64,000 nt of DNA, taken from the NCBI RefSeq assembly GCF_026624755.1, contig NZ_JAPMXC010000002.1, positions 1 to 64,000 of the forward strand, given 5' to 3'. The stretch comes from Robbsia betulipollinis. Lineage in GTDB: Bacteria; Pseudomonadota; Gammaproteobacteria; Burkholderiales; Burkholderiaceae. Shown here one piece after another: positions 53,736 through 62,831 of the stretch. Position 1 is the first letter of the stretch, and every line of letters begins with the position of its first letter. Under the pieces are notes generated by a model that saw nothing but the letters and a program-made list of their open reading frames with translations, was not told the origin of the DNA and ran no database searches. Both the position numbers and the translations under genes were made by a program.

Positions 53736-53875
53736 GCCCGGCGTCGTCGGGTTCAGGGGAACGGGCCGGCAAGCCGGCGATCGCTCCGGCCGCCCCGGTG
53801 GCGAGCCTGCCGGCGTACCCGTCGTCGCATCGCGCGTGGGCAGGCAAGACTGAGAAGACCGGAGATAATTGCTAG

Positions 53876-54979
53876 ATGGCAACGGCCAGAAAAACGGCAT
53901 CGTCGAAGACCGCTCCGCGCGCTTCGGAGGGTAAGACGGCGGGCAGCGCCATGGATGTCGTCGCGGCGAGAGCGGGGGCGGCACCACATGTGCCGGCATC
54001 CAAAACCGTGAAGGCGACGAAGACGACGAAGACGACGTCGACGAAGAAAGCGACGGCGGCGGGAAAGGCCGCGCGCCAGGACGAAACGGCCGGGAAAGGC
54101 GCGGCCGTGGTACCCGGCGTTGTGGTGTCGCAAGCTCCGGCCCTGGGCACGGTGGGCGTCCAGGATGTCGTGCTTGCCGATGGCGCGGTCGTGCATCGCG
54201 GCCACGCGCTTCCCGACGCGCAAGGCGATGCGAGCGGCGAGGACCGGGCGGGCGCGGCGCGGACGGTTGCCGTGCCGATGGGCGCCGTGCGGAAGGACGC
54301 GGCGGATGCCGGGCCCGTGAAGGCAGTCGCGGTGCAGATCGCCGATCTGATCCCCACCGTCGTGCGTCCCGAATACTGGGAACAGGCGTGCGCCGATCTG
54401 ATGAAACGCGACCGCATCCTGAAAAAGCTGATTCCGCAATTCGGCCCCGTGCATCTGAAGGCGCGCGGCGACCCCTTCGTTACGCTGGCGCGCTCGATCA
54501 TCGGGCAGCAGATCTCGGTGAAGGCCGCCCAGTCCGTCTGGGAACGCGTGCTGGCGGCCTGTCCGGACATCCTCCCGGCGGCGGTCGTCGAACTGGGTTA
54601 CGAGCGGCTGGCCGCGTGCGGCCTGTCGCGTCGCAAGGCGGAGTACATTCTCGACCTGGGCCAGCACTTCGTCGGCGGGGCGTTGCATGTCGACCGCTGG
54701 GCGTCGATGGACGACGAGGATGTTATCGAGGAATTGACCCGCATCCGCGGCATCGGCCGCTGGACTGCCGAGATGTTCCTGATCTTCAACCTGATGCGCC
54801 CCGACGTCCTGCCTCTGGACGATCTGGGGCTGATCAAGGCGATCAGCGTCAACTATTTCAGCGGCGAACCGGTGACGCGCAGCGAGGCCCGCGAGGTCGC
54901 CGCCAACTGGGAGCCCTGGCGCACGGTGGCGACCTGGTATATGTGGCGCAGTCTGGAACCGGTGCCGGTGGTGTATTGA
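53876..54979 (+). CDS. DNA-3-methyladenine glycosylase (AlkA/HhH-GPD) with a long basic N-terminal tail
   Basis: 367 residues. Residues 155-367 are an HhH-GPD glycosylase that removes alkylated bases: DPFVTLARSIIGQQISVKAA, the helix-hairpin-helix LTRIRGIGRWTAEMF and the catalytic Asp in DVLPLDDLGL. Residues 1-150 are an unusual Lys/Ala/Thr-rich, low-complexity tail (SKTVKATKTTKTTSTKKATA) like the tails of histone-H1-like proteins, which could hold it on DNA. The first in-frame ATG after the promoter gives the full tail. Confidence 0.85.
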   Translation: MATARKTASSKTAPRASEGKTAGSAMDVVAARAGAAPHVPASKTVKATKTTKTTSTKKATAAGKAARQDETAGKGAAVVPGVVVSQAPALGTVGVQDVVLADGAVVHRGHALPDAQGDASGEDRAGAARTVAVPMGAVRKDAADAGPVKAVAVQIADLIPTVVRPEYWEQACADLMKRDRILKKLIPQFGPVHLKARGDPFVTLARSIIGQQISVKAAQSVWERVLAACPDILPAAVVELGYERLAACGLSRRKAEYILDLGQHFVGGALHVDRWASMDDEDVIEELTRIRGIGRWTAEMFLIFNLMRPDVLPLDDLGLIKAISVNYFSGEPVTRSEAREVAANWEPWRTVATWYMWRSLEPVPVVY

Positions 54980-55125
54980 GCCGTCCGCCCGTCTTGCGTC
55001 GCGTTGCGTCGCGCCCGGCCGTGGGGCCGGCGCGACGCGCGCGCGGGGACGCCGACGGCCGATACGGAAGATGCCGCGCGCCCGTGTAGAATACGCGCTG
55101 GCCGGAACACGAGGATTCCCAATAA

Positions 55126-56097
55126 ATGAAAACGACATTTCTGGATTTCGAGGCGCCGATCGCCGAACTCGAAGCGAAGATCGAAGAGCTTCGCTTCGTC
55201 CAGGACGATTCGGCGGTCGATATCTCGGAAGAGATCGAGCGCCTGTCGCGCAAGAGTCAGCAACTGACCAAGGACATCTACGCGAACCTGACGCCCTGGC
55301 AGGTCTCGCAGATCGCGCGTCATCCGCAGCGGCCCTATACGCTCGATTACATCGGCGAGCTGTTCACGGATTTTCATGAACTGCACGGCGACCGTTCCTA
55401 CGCCGACGATCTTTCGATCATCGGCGGTCTGGCCCGTTTCAACGGTCAGCCCTGCATGGTGCTGGGCCAGCAAAAAGGCCGCGATACCCGCGAACGCGCG
55501 CTGCGCAATTTCGGCATGTCGCGTCCGGAAGGGTATCGCAAGGCCGAGCGCCTGATGCGGCTGGCCGAAAAATTCGGTTTGCCGCTGTTTACGTTCATCG
55601 ACACGCCGGGGGCCTATCCCGGCATCGGCGCGGAGGAGCGGGGCCAGTCCGAGGCGATCGGCCGCAACCTCTACGTGATGGCGGAACTGAAGACGCCCAT
55701 CATCGCGACGGTGATCGGTGAGGGCGGATCGGGCGGGGCGCTCGCGATCGCCGTCGGCGACGTCGTGCAGATGCTGCAGTTTTCGACCTACTCGGTGATC
55801 TCGCCGGAGGGGTGCGCGTCGATCCTCTGGAAAAGCGCGTCGAAGGCACCCGAGGCCGCCGAGGCGCTGGGCCTCACCGCGCATCGCCTGAAGGCGCTCG
55901 GCCTGATCGACAAGATCGTCAACGAGCCGCTGGGCGGCGCGCAGCGCGACCCCAAGGCCATGATGGCACTGTTGCGCCGCGCGCTGATCGATGCGCTGCG
56001 CCAGTTCCAGGGCATGAGCGTCCCCGACCTGCGCGCCCGGCGGTTCGAGCGGTTGATGGCGTATGGAAAATACAAGGAAACGTCGGTCGGCGTCTGA
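55126..56097 (+). CDS. accA: Acetyl-CoA carboxylase carboxyltransferase alpha subunit
   Basis: 323 residues, the standard AccA length. It transfers CO2 from carboxybiotin to acetyl-CoA together with AccD, the first step of fatty acid synthesis. [20 protein letters not shown] at the N-terminus, [40 protein letters not shown] and [15 protein letters not shown] are characteristic. The tilS gene starts 35 bases before its stop. Confidence 0.97.
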   Translation: MKTTFLDFEAPIAELEAKIEELRFVQDDSAVDISEEIERLSRKSQQLTKDIYANLTPWQVSQIARHPQRPYTLDYIGELFTDFHELHGDRSYADDLSIIGGLARFNGQPCMVLGQQKGRDTRERALRNFGMSRPEGYRKAERLMRLAEKFGLPLFTFIDTPGAYPGIGAEERGQSEAIGRNLYVMAELKTPIIATVIGEGGSGGALAIAVGDVVQMLQFSTYSVISPEGCASILWKSASKAPEAAEALGLTAHRLKALGLIDKIVNEPLGGAQRDPKAMMALLRRALIDALRQFQGMSVPDLRARRFERLMAYGKYKETSVGV

Positions 56098-57829
56098 GGC
56101 CATACCGCAACTCGCCGCTGCGGCTTCTTCGTCCGCACGACAGGTGACGGACGCTGTCGAGCGTGCGCTCGTCGCGGCGCTGGCGCGCGTGGCGCACCGG
56201 GGACCGGTCGCGCTCGCCCTGAGCGGCGGTCTGGATTCGATGGTCCTGCTCGATGCGCTCGCGCGTCTTGGTGCCCGGTTTTCCCCGTCCATCCCGTCTC
56301 TTTCGCTCGCCCCGGACGATTCCACCGCACCGCCGGCGCTCGCCTGGTCCTTGTCCTGCCTGGCCATCCATGTGCATCACGGGCTGTCGCCCTCGGCCGA
56401 TGCCTGGTTGCGTCATTGCGAAGCGGCTTGCGCCGCGCGCGGCGTGCCTTTCCTGTATGAACGGGTGGCGCTGGGCAACGGCGCGGGGCAGGGAATCGAA
56501 GCGGCGGCGCGCCGGGCCCGCTACGCGGTGCTCGAGCGCCTCGCGCGCGCACGGGGCGCCGGTGCCTTGCTGCTCGCGCAGCACGCCGACGACCAGGCCG
56601 AGACGGTGCTGCTGCAGATGCTGCGCGGCACCGGTCTGCCGGGCCTGAGCGCCATGCCGGGGGAACGTGCGCTGGGCACGGCGCAGGCGCCGCTGCCGCT
56701 GCTGCGGCCATTCCTGGATCTGCGGCGGGACGATCTCGAAGCCTACGCCGCGGCGCGGGCGCTGACATGGGTCGAGGACGCGTCCAATCGGGATCCGCGC
56801 TACCGCCGCAACGCGCTGCGACACCAGGTTTTTCCGGCGATTGCCGCCCATTTTCCGGATTATCGCCGCACGCTTGCGCGTACCGCGCGGCATGCGGCGG
56901 CGGCGCAGGCGCTGTGCGACGAGCTCGCACGGGACGACCTGCTGGCCTGCGCCGCACCGCCCGGCGCGATTGCCGCGGGGGCGTTGCCAATCGCGCCCGT
57001 ACTGGCGCGCGCAGCCCTGCGCGGGCTGTCGGAACGCCGGCTGGCGAATCTGCTGCGTTTCTGGATGCGTGGCGCGGCGCTGCCCGCGGCGTCCGAGGCG
57101 CGGCTGGGTGAAATGATCCGGCAATTGCGCGCGGCGCCCGTAATGGGGGCGGACTCGTACTCGGGCCTGGGCGAAACCCCGGGTGCCGCCCCGCGCATCG
57201 AGATCGCGCACGCGGCGTATCTGCTGCTGGGCCATCGTGATCAGGTTTTCTGGACGTCCGACCGCCGGCACGATGCCCAGACCCGGGGTCCCGCCCCGCT
57301 GGTTGAGCTGCGGTATGAAGGGCAGCCCGTTTGGCGCCTGCCCGCCTGGCATGGCGAACTGCAGTTCGTGACATGCGACGCGCACCGGGGCGCAGGGGCG
57401 GAGACCGCCGCCGAGAAGGGCATGCCGCACCGCGCCGCGACCCCGTTCGCCGCGGACGGGACGGATGCGGCGGATGCCATGGAAGCGCCGCTGCATGACA
57501 TCACCGTGCCGGCGGCGCGCCTGCGCGGGGCGGTGCTGGGCGCGCGCGCGCGTGGGGGCGGCGAGCGGCTGCGCCTGGGTGCCGGACGGCCGTCGCGCTC
57601 GCTGAAGCAGCTTTTCCAGAGCGCCGGCGTGGCGCCATCGCAGCGCGCCGTGCCCTTGTTTTACCTGGACGGCCAGTTGTTCTTCGTGCCTTTGCTGGGG
57701 GGCTGCGTTCCCGGGCCGGAGAGGCCCGCGGCGACCAGGGAGGACAAGGCGCGCGTCACCCTGCCGCACCCCGGCGGCACCGCGATGATCCGGCTGCGCT
57801 GGGTGCCATGGCGCGACGGCGATGGATGA
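56063..57829 (+). CDS. tilS: tRNA(Ile)-lysidine synthetase
   Basis: 588 residues, longer than most TilS. It converts C34 of tRNA-Ile(CAU) to lysidine. The PP-loop ATP motif is [13 protein letters not shown] at about residues 51-63; the substrate region has [39 protein letters not shown] and [20 protein letters not shown]-terminal TilS domains follow with variable Ala-rich insertions, ending in [20 protein letters not shown]. The ATG at 56063 overlaps accA by 35 bases in another frame; no later start precedes the PP-loop well. Confidence 0.93.
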   Translation: MENTRKRRSASEAIPQLAAAASSSARQVTDAVERALVAALARVAHRGPVALALSGGLDSMVLLDALARLGARFSPSIPSLSLAPDDSTAPPALAWSLSCLAIHVHHGLSPSADAWLRHCEAACAARGVPFLYERVALGNGAGQGIEAAARRARYAVLERLARARGAGALLLAQHADDQAETVLLQMLRGTGLPGLSAMPGERALGTAQAPLPLLRPFLDLRRDDLEAYAAARALTWVEDASNRDPRYRRNALRHQVFPAIAAHFPDYRRTLARTARHAAAAQALCDELARDDLLACAAPPGAIAAGALPIAPVLARAALRGLSERRLANLLRFWMRGAALPAASEARLGEMIRQLRAAPVMGADSYSGLGETPGAAPRIEIAHAAYLLLGHRDQVFWTSDRRHDAQTRGPAPLVELRYEGQPVWRLPAWHGELQFVTCDAHRGAGAETAAEKGMPHRAATPFAADGTDAADAMEAPLHDITVPAARLRGAVLGARARGGGERLRLGAGRPSRSLKQLFQSAGVAPSQRAVPLFYLDGQLFFVPLLGGCVPGPERPAATREDKARVTLPHPGGTAMIRLRWVPWRDGDG

Positions 57830-58203
57830 ACGACCTGACCTCCGGTGCGCGCCGGGCGCCTGCAGGGCAGGGCGCGGCATGCTTATTCGGCGGTAATGCT
57901 TGTTTTTCGCGACCGCATCCTGTATTTTTTTCATCTTTTCGCCATACGCCGGGATGTACGCCGCTCTCCCCGCGCGCATGTCGGCCGATGCCCGGGCTGC
58001 GCAAGACGCGCCACGGGCGGGCGCCCCGCCACCCGCGCGGGGGAGGACGAGACCCCGTCCGCAGCGCCAGGCAGGACCGCGTTCGGCTCGGCGTCCGACC
58101 TTTCGCGCGGGTGCCGGACCGGGGAGCATCGGCCGCGCACCCTGAAACACCGAAGACTGCGCGCACGCCGATTCGCGGCGCGCGCCACTGACCCCTGAAG
58201 ACC
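57830..58203. other. 374-bp intergenic region before lysC
   Basis: No gene, riboswitch or clear repeat is visible. An AT-rich patch near 57,930 (TGTATTTTTTTCATCTTTTC) could be part of a promoter or of a terminator for tilS. Confidence 0.4.
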
Positions 58204-59454
58204 ATGTCATTGATCGTACACAAGTATGGCGGCACCTCGATGGGCTCGGTCGAGCGCATCAAAAACGTCGCCAGGCGGGTCGCCAAATGGCACCGTGCCG
58301 GCCATCAGCTGGTGGTCGTGCCGTCGGCGATGTCCGGCGAGACGAACCGGCTGCTCACGCTCGCCCACGAAATCTCGGCGCAGCCGAGTCCGCGCGAGCT
58401 CGACATGATCGCCTCTACCGGCGAGCAGGTCAGCGTCGGGCTGCTGGCGCTGGCCCTCCAGGCCGAGGGCCTCGAAGCGGTCAGCTACGCCGGCTGGCAG
58501 GTTCCGGTGAAAACCGACAGCGCCTTTGCGAAGGCGCGCATCGAAAGCATCGACGGCACCAAGGTCAAGGCGGATCTGGACGCCGGCCGCGTCGTGGTGA
58601 TCACCGGCTTTCAGGGCGTCGACCCGGACGGCAACATCACGACCCTCGGGCGGGGTGGCTCGGACACCTCGGCCGTGGCCATCGCCGCCGCGCTGGACGC
58701 GGCCGAATGCCTGATCTATACCGATGTCGATGGGGTCTATACCACCGATCCGCGCGTCGTCGAGGAGGCGCGGCGTCTGGACCGGGTGACGTTCGAGGAA
58801 ATGCTGGAGATGGCGAGTCTCGGCTCGAAGGTCCTGCAGATCCGTTCCGTCGAATTCGCCGGCAAATATCGCGTCAAGACGCGCGTATTGTCGAGTCTGA
58901 CCGACCCGCTGATCGCGCTCGAGCAAGAGATGCGCTCCGGCACCCTGATTACCTTTGAAGAAGACGAGACCATGGAAAAAGCAGTCATCTCGGGCATCGC
59001 GTTCCAGCGCGACGAAGCGCGCATCGCCGTGATCGGCGTGCCGGATCGTCCGGGTATCGCGTATCAGATCCTCGGTCCGGTCGCCGACGCGAACATCGAC
59101 GTCGACATGATCATCCAGAACCAGAGCGTCGAGGGCAAGACCGACTTCACTTTCACCGTCGGTCGCGGCGATTACGCGCGCGCGATGGCGATCCTGAACG
59201 ACCAGGTGAAGAATCACGTTGCCGCCGAGCGGGTGCTGGGCGAGCCGAAGGTGTCGAAGGTCTCCGTGGTGGGCGTGGGCATGCGCTCGCATGTGGGCAT
59301 CGCCAGCACGATGTTCCGTACCTTGTCGGAGGAGGGCATCAACATCCAGATGATCTCGACCTCGGAAATCAAGATCTCCGTGCTGATCGACGAAAAATAC
59401 ACCGAGCTCGCCGTGCGCGCGTTGCACAAGGTCTTCGGGCTGGAAACCGCCTGA
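58204..59454 (+). CDS. lysC: Aspartate kinase
   Basis: 416 residues. It phosphorylates aspartate, the first step to lysine, threonine and methionine. The catalytic domain shows LIVHKYGGTSMGSVERIKNV, VVITGFQGVDPDGNITTLGR and GGSDTSAVAIAAALDA. Two ACT domains follow (VIGVPDRPGIAYQILGPVAD; VGVGMRSHVGIASTMFRTLS), the feedback-inhibition site. A tRNA-Ser gene lies 103 bp downstream, the usual order in Burkholderiaceae. Confidence 0.97.
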   Translation: MSLIVHKYGGTSMGSVERIKNVARRVAKWHRAGHQLVVVPSAMSGETNRLLTLAHEISAQPSPRELDMIASTGEQVSVGLLALALQAEGLEAVSYAGWQVPVKTDSAFAKARIESIDGTKVKADLDAGRVVVITGFQGVDPDGNITTLGRGGSDTSAVAIAAALDAAECLIYTDVDGVYTTDPRVVEEARRLDRVTFEEMLEMASLGSKVLQIRSVEFAGKYRVKTRVLSSLTDPLIALEQEMRSGTLITFEEDETMEKAVISGIAFQRDEARIAVIGVPDRPGIAYQILGPVADANIDVDMIIQNQSVEGKTDFTFTVGRGDYARAMAILNDQVKNHVAAERVLGEPKVSKVSVVGVGMRSHVGIASTMFRTLSEEGINIQMISTSEIKISVLIDEKYTELAVRALHKVFGLETA

Positions 59455-59557
59455 GCGAAGGTCGTCCGAAAACACGATATCTTCACGTTGTGTTTGACCG
59501 CGAGTCCAGGAGCCGCTATGATTCTGCTTCCCCTGAACGCCAGGGGAATGCAAGAAC

Positions 59558-59651
59558 GGAGACGTGGCCGAGAGGTCGAAGGCACTCCCCTGCTAAGGGA
59601 GCATGTGGGCCAAAACCTGCATCAAGGGTTCGAATCCCTTCGTCTCCGCCA
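59558..59651 (+). tRNA. tRNA-Ser(GCU)
   Basis: The acceptor arms GGAGACG (59558-59564) and CGTCTCC (59641-59647) pair fully, followed by G and an encoded CCA. The anticodon arm reads CTCCC-CTGCTAA-GGGAG, anticodon GCT. The long variable arm (CATGTGGGCCAAAACCTGCA) and the T arm GGGTTCGAATCCC are those of a class II serine tRNA. Confidence 0.95.
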
Positions 59652-59708
59652 GGTATTTTCCGGAAAGACTCCGATGCATTCCGACGAGTTAGAGCTTTTC
59701 CGGTGTTG

Positions 59709-59731
59709 AAAGGGCCTTCGGGCCCTTTTTT
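59709..59731 (+). terminator. Intrinsic terminator of the tRNA-Ser gene
   Basis: AAAGGGCC (59709-59716), a TTCG loop, GGCCCTTT (59721-59728), then further T. An ideal Rho-independent terminator 57 bases after the tRNA. Confidence 0.9.
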
Positions 59732-59874
59732 CATGATTGTTCGACGCCTCGCCCGGTATGCCGCGCGAGGCGTTGTGTCATGCGGAACCGGCGTGTGACG
59801 ATTAGCATCGCCCCTCTAGATCCAATCGCGCATCGGCAACGTAGAACAGGAAACAACGTGGAACGGGATCTGCA

Positions 59875-60147
59875 ATGACGCCGTCGGACATCATCGACCA
59901 TTTCGAGCACGCATGGAAAAGGGGCGACCTGCTGTCGACCACCGCACAACTGGACCAATACGTCATCTGGATCAGCGAACACTGGGAAACGCTATCCGCG
60001 CGGGAACGCGAAGTCATGCTTTCGGTCGGCGCGGCGGTGTTTCGTCAGTGGATGTCGGGCGCGGGATCTGCCCTGGCATCGTCCTGTCGCGACGACGCGC
60101 AGCACGCGCCCCGAGACGAAGGGATTGCCGTCATGTGCGAGCGGTGA
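59875..60147 (+). CDS. Small protein, first of a tandem pair, unknown function
   Basis: 90 residues. The first 60 align with the next gene's product: DIIDHFEHAWKRGDL against DIVVHLEHRCVESET, then LDQYVIWISEHWETLSAREREVMLSVGAA against a similar stretch with a WL/ISE-W-x2-LS/FSE pattern. There is no signal peptide or membrane segment. The C-terminal 30 residues are unique. I do not recognise the family; duplicate genes suggest a shared role. ATG 59875 is the first in frame; the ribosome site GGATCTGCA is weak. Confidence 0.55.
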   Translation: MTPSDIIDHFEHAWKRGDLLSTTAQLDQYVIWISEHWETLSAREREVMLSVGAAVFRQWMSGAGSALASSCRDDAQHAPRDEGIAVMCER

Positions 60148-60159
60148 GCGCATTGCATG

Positions 60160-60177
60160 CCGCTCGCGCGCGAGCGG
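60160..60177. repeat. 18-bp perfect palindrome between the tandem pair
   Basis: CCGCTCGCGCGCGAGCGG is its own reverse complement. It lies in the 70-bp space between the two related small genes and may be a regulator site or an RNA hairpin. Confidence 0.5.
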
Positions 60178-60217
60178 GTCCGCCGATTGCTCCATAGGGG
60201 GTCAACCGGAGATTGCC

Positions 60218-60427
60218 ATGCGAGCTCACGATATCGTCGTTCACCTGGAACACCGTTGCGTGGAAAGCGAAACGTTTCCCACGCCGGCAAGCATGGCACG
60301 CTATATCCGATGGCTTAGCGAGAACTGGTCCCGGTTCAGCGAAGCCGAGCACGGCGTGCTGCTGTCGATGGGCGCGCTGGCCTTTCACCACCTGCTGAGC
60401 GACGAGTGGGGCGCGTCCGCGGTCTAG
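60218..60427 (+). CDS. Small protein, second of a tandem pair, unknown function
   Basis: 69 residues, related along its whole length to the first 60 residues of the gene before it: shared features are the start DI-x2-HLEH/HFEH, SMARYIRWLSENWSRFSEAE and GVLLSMGALAFHHLL. It lacks the C-terminal extension of its neighbour. ATG 60218 has GGAG 10 bases upstream. No family is recognised. Confidence 0.55.
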   Translation: MRAHDIVVHLEHRCVESETFPTPASMARYIRWLSENWSRFSEAEHGVLLSMGALAFHHLLSDEWGASAV

Positions 60428-60452
60428 CCCCGCCCTGGGCTGGCCGGTCGGC

Positions 60453-60581
60453 TTATCGGGAGCAGGTGCCGCCTTTATGATGCGGCCCCGTGCCACCGTG
60501 GATATGGGTGCCCTTCGGGCAGGCCTGAGCGGCGGACGCGGCGACCAGCGATACCAGCAGAACGGCAAGCATTTTTTTCAA
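60453..60581 (-). CDS. Very small secreted His- and Gly-rich peptide
   Basis: 42 residues if started at TTG 60581 (GGGGAAAG just upstream) or 39 from ATG 60572. The first 20 residues are a signal peptide (KKMLAVLLVSLVAASAAQA), followed by CPKGTHIHGGTGPHHKGGTC and two more residues. The mature 22-mer has two Cys and four His, a plausible metal-binding or disulfide-closed exported peptide. It is convergent with the tandem pair. Confidence 0.55.
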   Translation of the reverse strand: MKKMLAVLLVSLVAASAAQACPKGTHIHGGTGPHHKGGTCSR

Positions 60582-60759
60582 TTTCTTTCCCCGTATGGGC
60601 GCCGTGCGTGCACGGCAGGCGCCGGTAAGCGCCGGGAAACGTTCCCGGCATTAACGCTCATGGTAACCGAGCCCCGGCTTGGCGGCACGAACCGCATGGG
60701 GGAAAATCGGCGCGGGTTCCGCGCGTGCAGCATTGCCGCACGCGGTGGTCGCTTCCGGC

Positions 60760-61017
60760 TCAAGCGCGGTGATACGGCAGTGCCGGTGCTCCCAGATCCT
60801 TCCACGGGTAAGGCGCGGGGTCCGTCTCCGCCGCGTCGACGCTGAAACGTCGGAGCTGGATCGTCAGAACCGGCGTGCCGTCGTCGTCGATCGCCAGGAC
60901 CGCGGAGCTGACGCCGGCGATGGGCGTGCCGTCCGCCAGTTCCACGACAGGTAGTGCGGGCGTACGGCCCTGTCCGCTGCGGACGGTCAGCAAGACCGGT
61001 TTGCGTGCTTGTTCCAT
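60760..61017 (-). CDS. Hypothetical protein
   Basis: 85 residues from ATG 61017 with GGAGCGAAC upstream. The sequence is mostly beta-strand-like (KPVLLTVRSGQGRTPALPVV; AVLAIDDDGTPVLTIQLRRF) without a signal peptide. I do not recognise it. It stands alone between the small peptide gene and the ArsR gene. Confidence 0.5.
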   Translation of the reverse strand: MEQARKPVLLTVRSGQGRTPALPVVELADGTPIAGVSSAVLAIDDDGTPVLTIQLRRFSVDAAETDPAPYPWKDLGAPALPYHRA

Positions 61018-61202
61018 GTTCGCTCCTCGAGCCATGACTGCGGCTTTTCCCGCCGTCATGGCAGGCCGGACCGCGTCTCTCCCGTGATGGGGTCGTCCGC
61101 CTCCGTGCCGCGCTCGTCCGCGTGACCTGCGTCGGACGTTACGGGAAAGGTAACCGCTTCGTGCGACGAGGTCTGTGGGTCCTCACACGCTACGCGAGAC
61201 AA

Positions 61203-61556
61203 TCAGGACGGCTGCTTCAGGACCGTCTCCAGCAGGCCGGGGAAGCGCTGGTTCAACTCCGCCGCGCGCAGGGTATTCTGATGCAGGGTACCGACGATGC
61301 GTGTGCGGACCAGTCCCGCCTCGCGCAGGATGCGGAAATGATGGGACATGCTCGATTTCGGCCGCCCGCCATCCAGTTCGCCGCAACTGGCCTCGCTCAC
61401 GCGGGCCAGATGGCGCACGATCCCGAGCCGCACGCTGTCGCTCAGCGCATGGAAGACATGCTCGAGGGTGACGTCCTCGACGGCGGGATGGGAATAGGAG
61501 CGCATGGCGGTCGTCGGCAACGGAAGTGGAAGGGGAGAATCCATGCGATAATCCAT
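61203..61556 (-). CDS. ArsR-family transcriptional regulator
   Basis: About 117 residues. The winged helix-turn-helix is TLEHVFHALSDSVRLGIVRH, then CGELDGGRPKSSMSHHFRIL and REAGLVRTRIVGTLHQNTL, as in ArsR/SmtB repressors. There is one Cys in the recognition region (EASCGELDG) but no full arsenic CxC motif, so it may respond to a redox or organic signal. It is divergent from an Old Yellow Enzyme gene, and a 16-bp palindrome lies 2 bp from its predicted start. ATG 61544 or 61502 are alternatives. Confidence 0.8.
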   Translation of the reverse strand: MDYRMDSPLPLPLPTTAMRSYSHPAVEDVTLEHVFHALSDSVRLGIVRHLARVSEASCGELDGGRPKSSMSHHFRILREAGLVRTRIVGTLHQNTLRAAELNQRFPGLLETVLKQPS

Positions 61557-61558
61557 TG

Positions 61559-61574
61559 TTCGATATTTATCGAA
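61559..61574. promoter_or_regulatory. ArsR operator TTCGATA-TT-TATCGAA
   Basis: A perfect inverted repeat with 7-bp arms in the divergent region between the arsR-type gene and the Old Yellow Enzyme gene. It has the size and composition of known ArsR sites and would let the regulator control itself and the flavoenzyme. Confidence 0.7.
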
Positions 61575-61680
61575 GAATGGTAATTGGACTTCAGTGTAAC
61601 GCCGTTCGCGTGTCTTGCGCGATAGACAGGGTTGCACGGAATTTTACAAACTTTCCGGATGTTCCGGTCGGAGTTTTCAG

Positions 61681-62775
61681 ATGACTGCTTTATTTGATTC
61701 CTACACCTTGAAGGGCGTGACGTTGCGCAACCGCATCGCCGTGCCGCCGATGTGCCAGTATTCGGCCGAGGACGGTTTGCTCAATGACTGGCATCGGGTG
61801 CATCTGGCCGGCCTCGCGCGCGGCGGCTCGGGCGTGGTGATCGTCGAGGCGACCGCGGTCGCGCCGGAAGGCCGGATCACGCCGGGATGCCTCGGTCTCT
61901 GGAACGACGCGCAGGCGCAGGCGTTTGCGCCCGTCGTCGCCGCGATCAAGGCGGCCGGTGCGGTGCCGGGCATCCAGATCGCGCACGCCGGCCGCAAGGC
62001 GAGCGCGAACCGGCCGTGGGAAGGCGACGACCATATCGCCGACGATGCCCGCGGCTGGCAGACGCTGGCGCCATCGGCGATCCCGTTCGGCGCGAATCTG
62101 CCCAAGGTGCCCAAGGCGATGACGCTCGACGATATCGCCCGCGTGCGTCAGGATTTCGTCGCCGCCGCGAAGCGCGCGCTCGACGCCGGCTTCGAATGGC
62201 TCGAACTGCATTTCGCGCATGGCTATCTGGCGCAGAGTTTCTTCTCGACGCATTCGAACCAGCGCGACGACGCCTACGGCGGCAGCCTCGAGAACCGCAG
62301 CCGTTTCCTGCTGGAGACGCTGGCGGCGGTTCGCGAAGTCTGGCCCGAGCATTTGCCGCTGACCGCGCGTTTCGGCGTCATCGAATATGACGGCCGCGAC
62401 GAGCAGACGCTCGCCGAATCGATCGAACTGGCGCAGAACTTCAAACGAGGCGGGCTCGACATGTTGAGCGTGAGCATCGGTTTCTCGACGCCGAACGCCG
62501 CGATTCCCTGGGCGCCGGCATTCCTCGCGCCCGTAGCGGAGCGCGTGCGCCGGGAATCGGGCCTGCCGGTGTCATCGGCCTGGGGCATCGATACGCCGGC
62601 GCTCGCGCAGCAGGTCGTGGCGGCGGAGCAGCTCGACCTGGTGATGGTCGGACGCGCGCAGCTCGCCGACCCGCACTGGCCGTACTATGCGGCGAAGAAG
62701 CTGGGTCTGGAGCGTCCGTCCTGGACCCTGCCGGCGCCGTATGCGCACTGGCTCGAGCGCTACGCGGTCGGCTGA
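61681..62775 (+). CDS. Old Yellow Enzyme family NADH:flavin oxidoreductase (YqjM class)
   Basis: A 364-residue FMN enzyme that reduces activated C=C bonds with NAD(P)H. The YqjM-type signature is seen: VPPMCQYSAEDG with the redox-tuning Cys25, GIQIAHAGRKAS with the substrate-binding His pair region, LHFAHGYLAQSFFSTHSNQR and GGSLENRSRFLLETL. The start at ATG 61681 places this Cys at the usual depth. Its divergent ArsR gene and shared palindrome imply induction by an electrophile or oxidant, as for other OYE genes. Confidence 0.92.
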   Translation: MTALFDSYTLKGVTLRNRIAVPPMCQYSAEDGLLNDWHRVHLAGLARGGSGVVIVEATAVAPEGRITPGCLGLWNDAQAQAFAPVVAAIKAAGAVPGIQIAHAGRKASANRPWEGDDHIADDARGWQTLAPSAIPFGANLPKVPKAMTLDDIARVRQDFVAAAKRALDAGFEWLELHFAHGYLAQSFFSTHSNQRDDAYGGSLENRSRFLLETLAAVREVWPEHLPLTARFGVIEYDGRDEQTLAESIELAQNFKRGGLDMLSVSIGFSTPNAAIPWAPAFLAPVAERVRRESGLPVSSAWGIDTPALAQQVVAAEQLDLVMVGRAQLADPHWPYYAAKKLGLERPSWTLPAPYAHWLERYAVG

Positions 62776-62831
62776 CGGGCGGCTGGCGTCCCCCGGGAAA
62801 GCGGGACGTTCCCATCCAGGCGTTCGGCGTT

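Noticed and set aside
57830-58203. Possible lysine riboswitch before lysC
   Set aside because: I found none of the conserved lysine-element features, and this class is not expected in this group.
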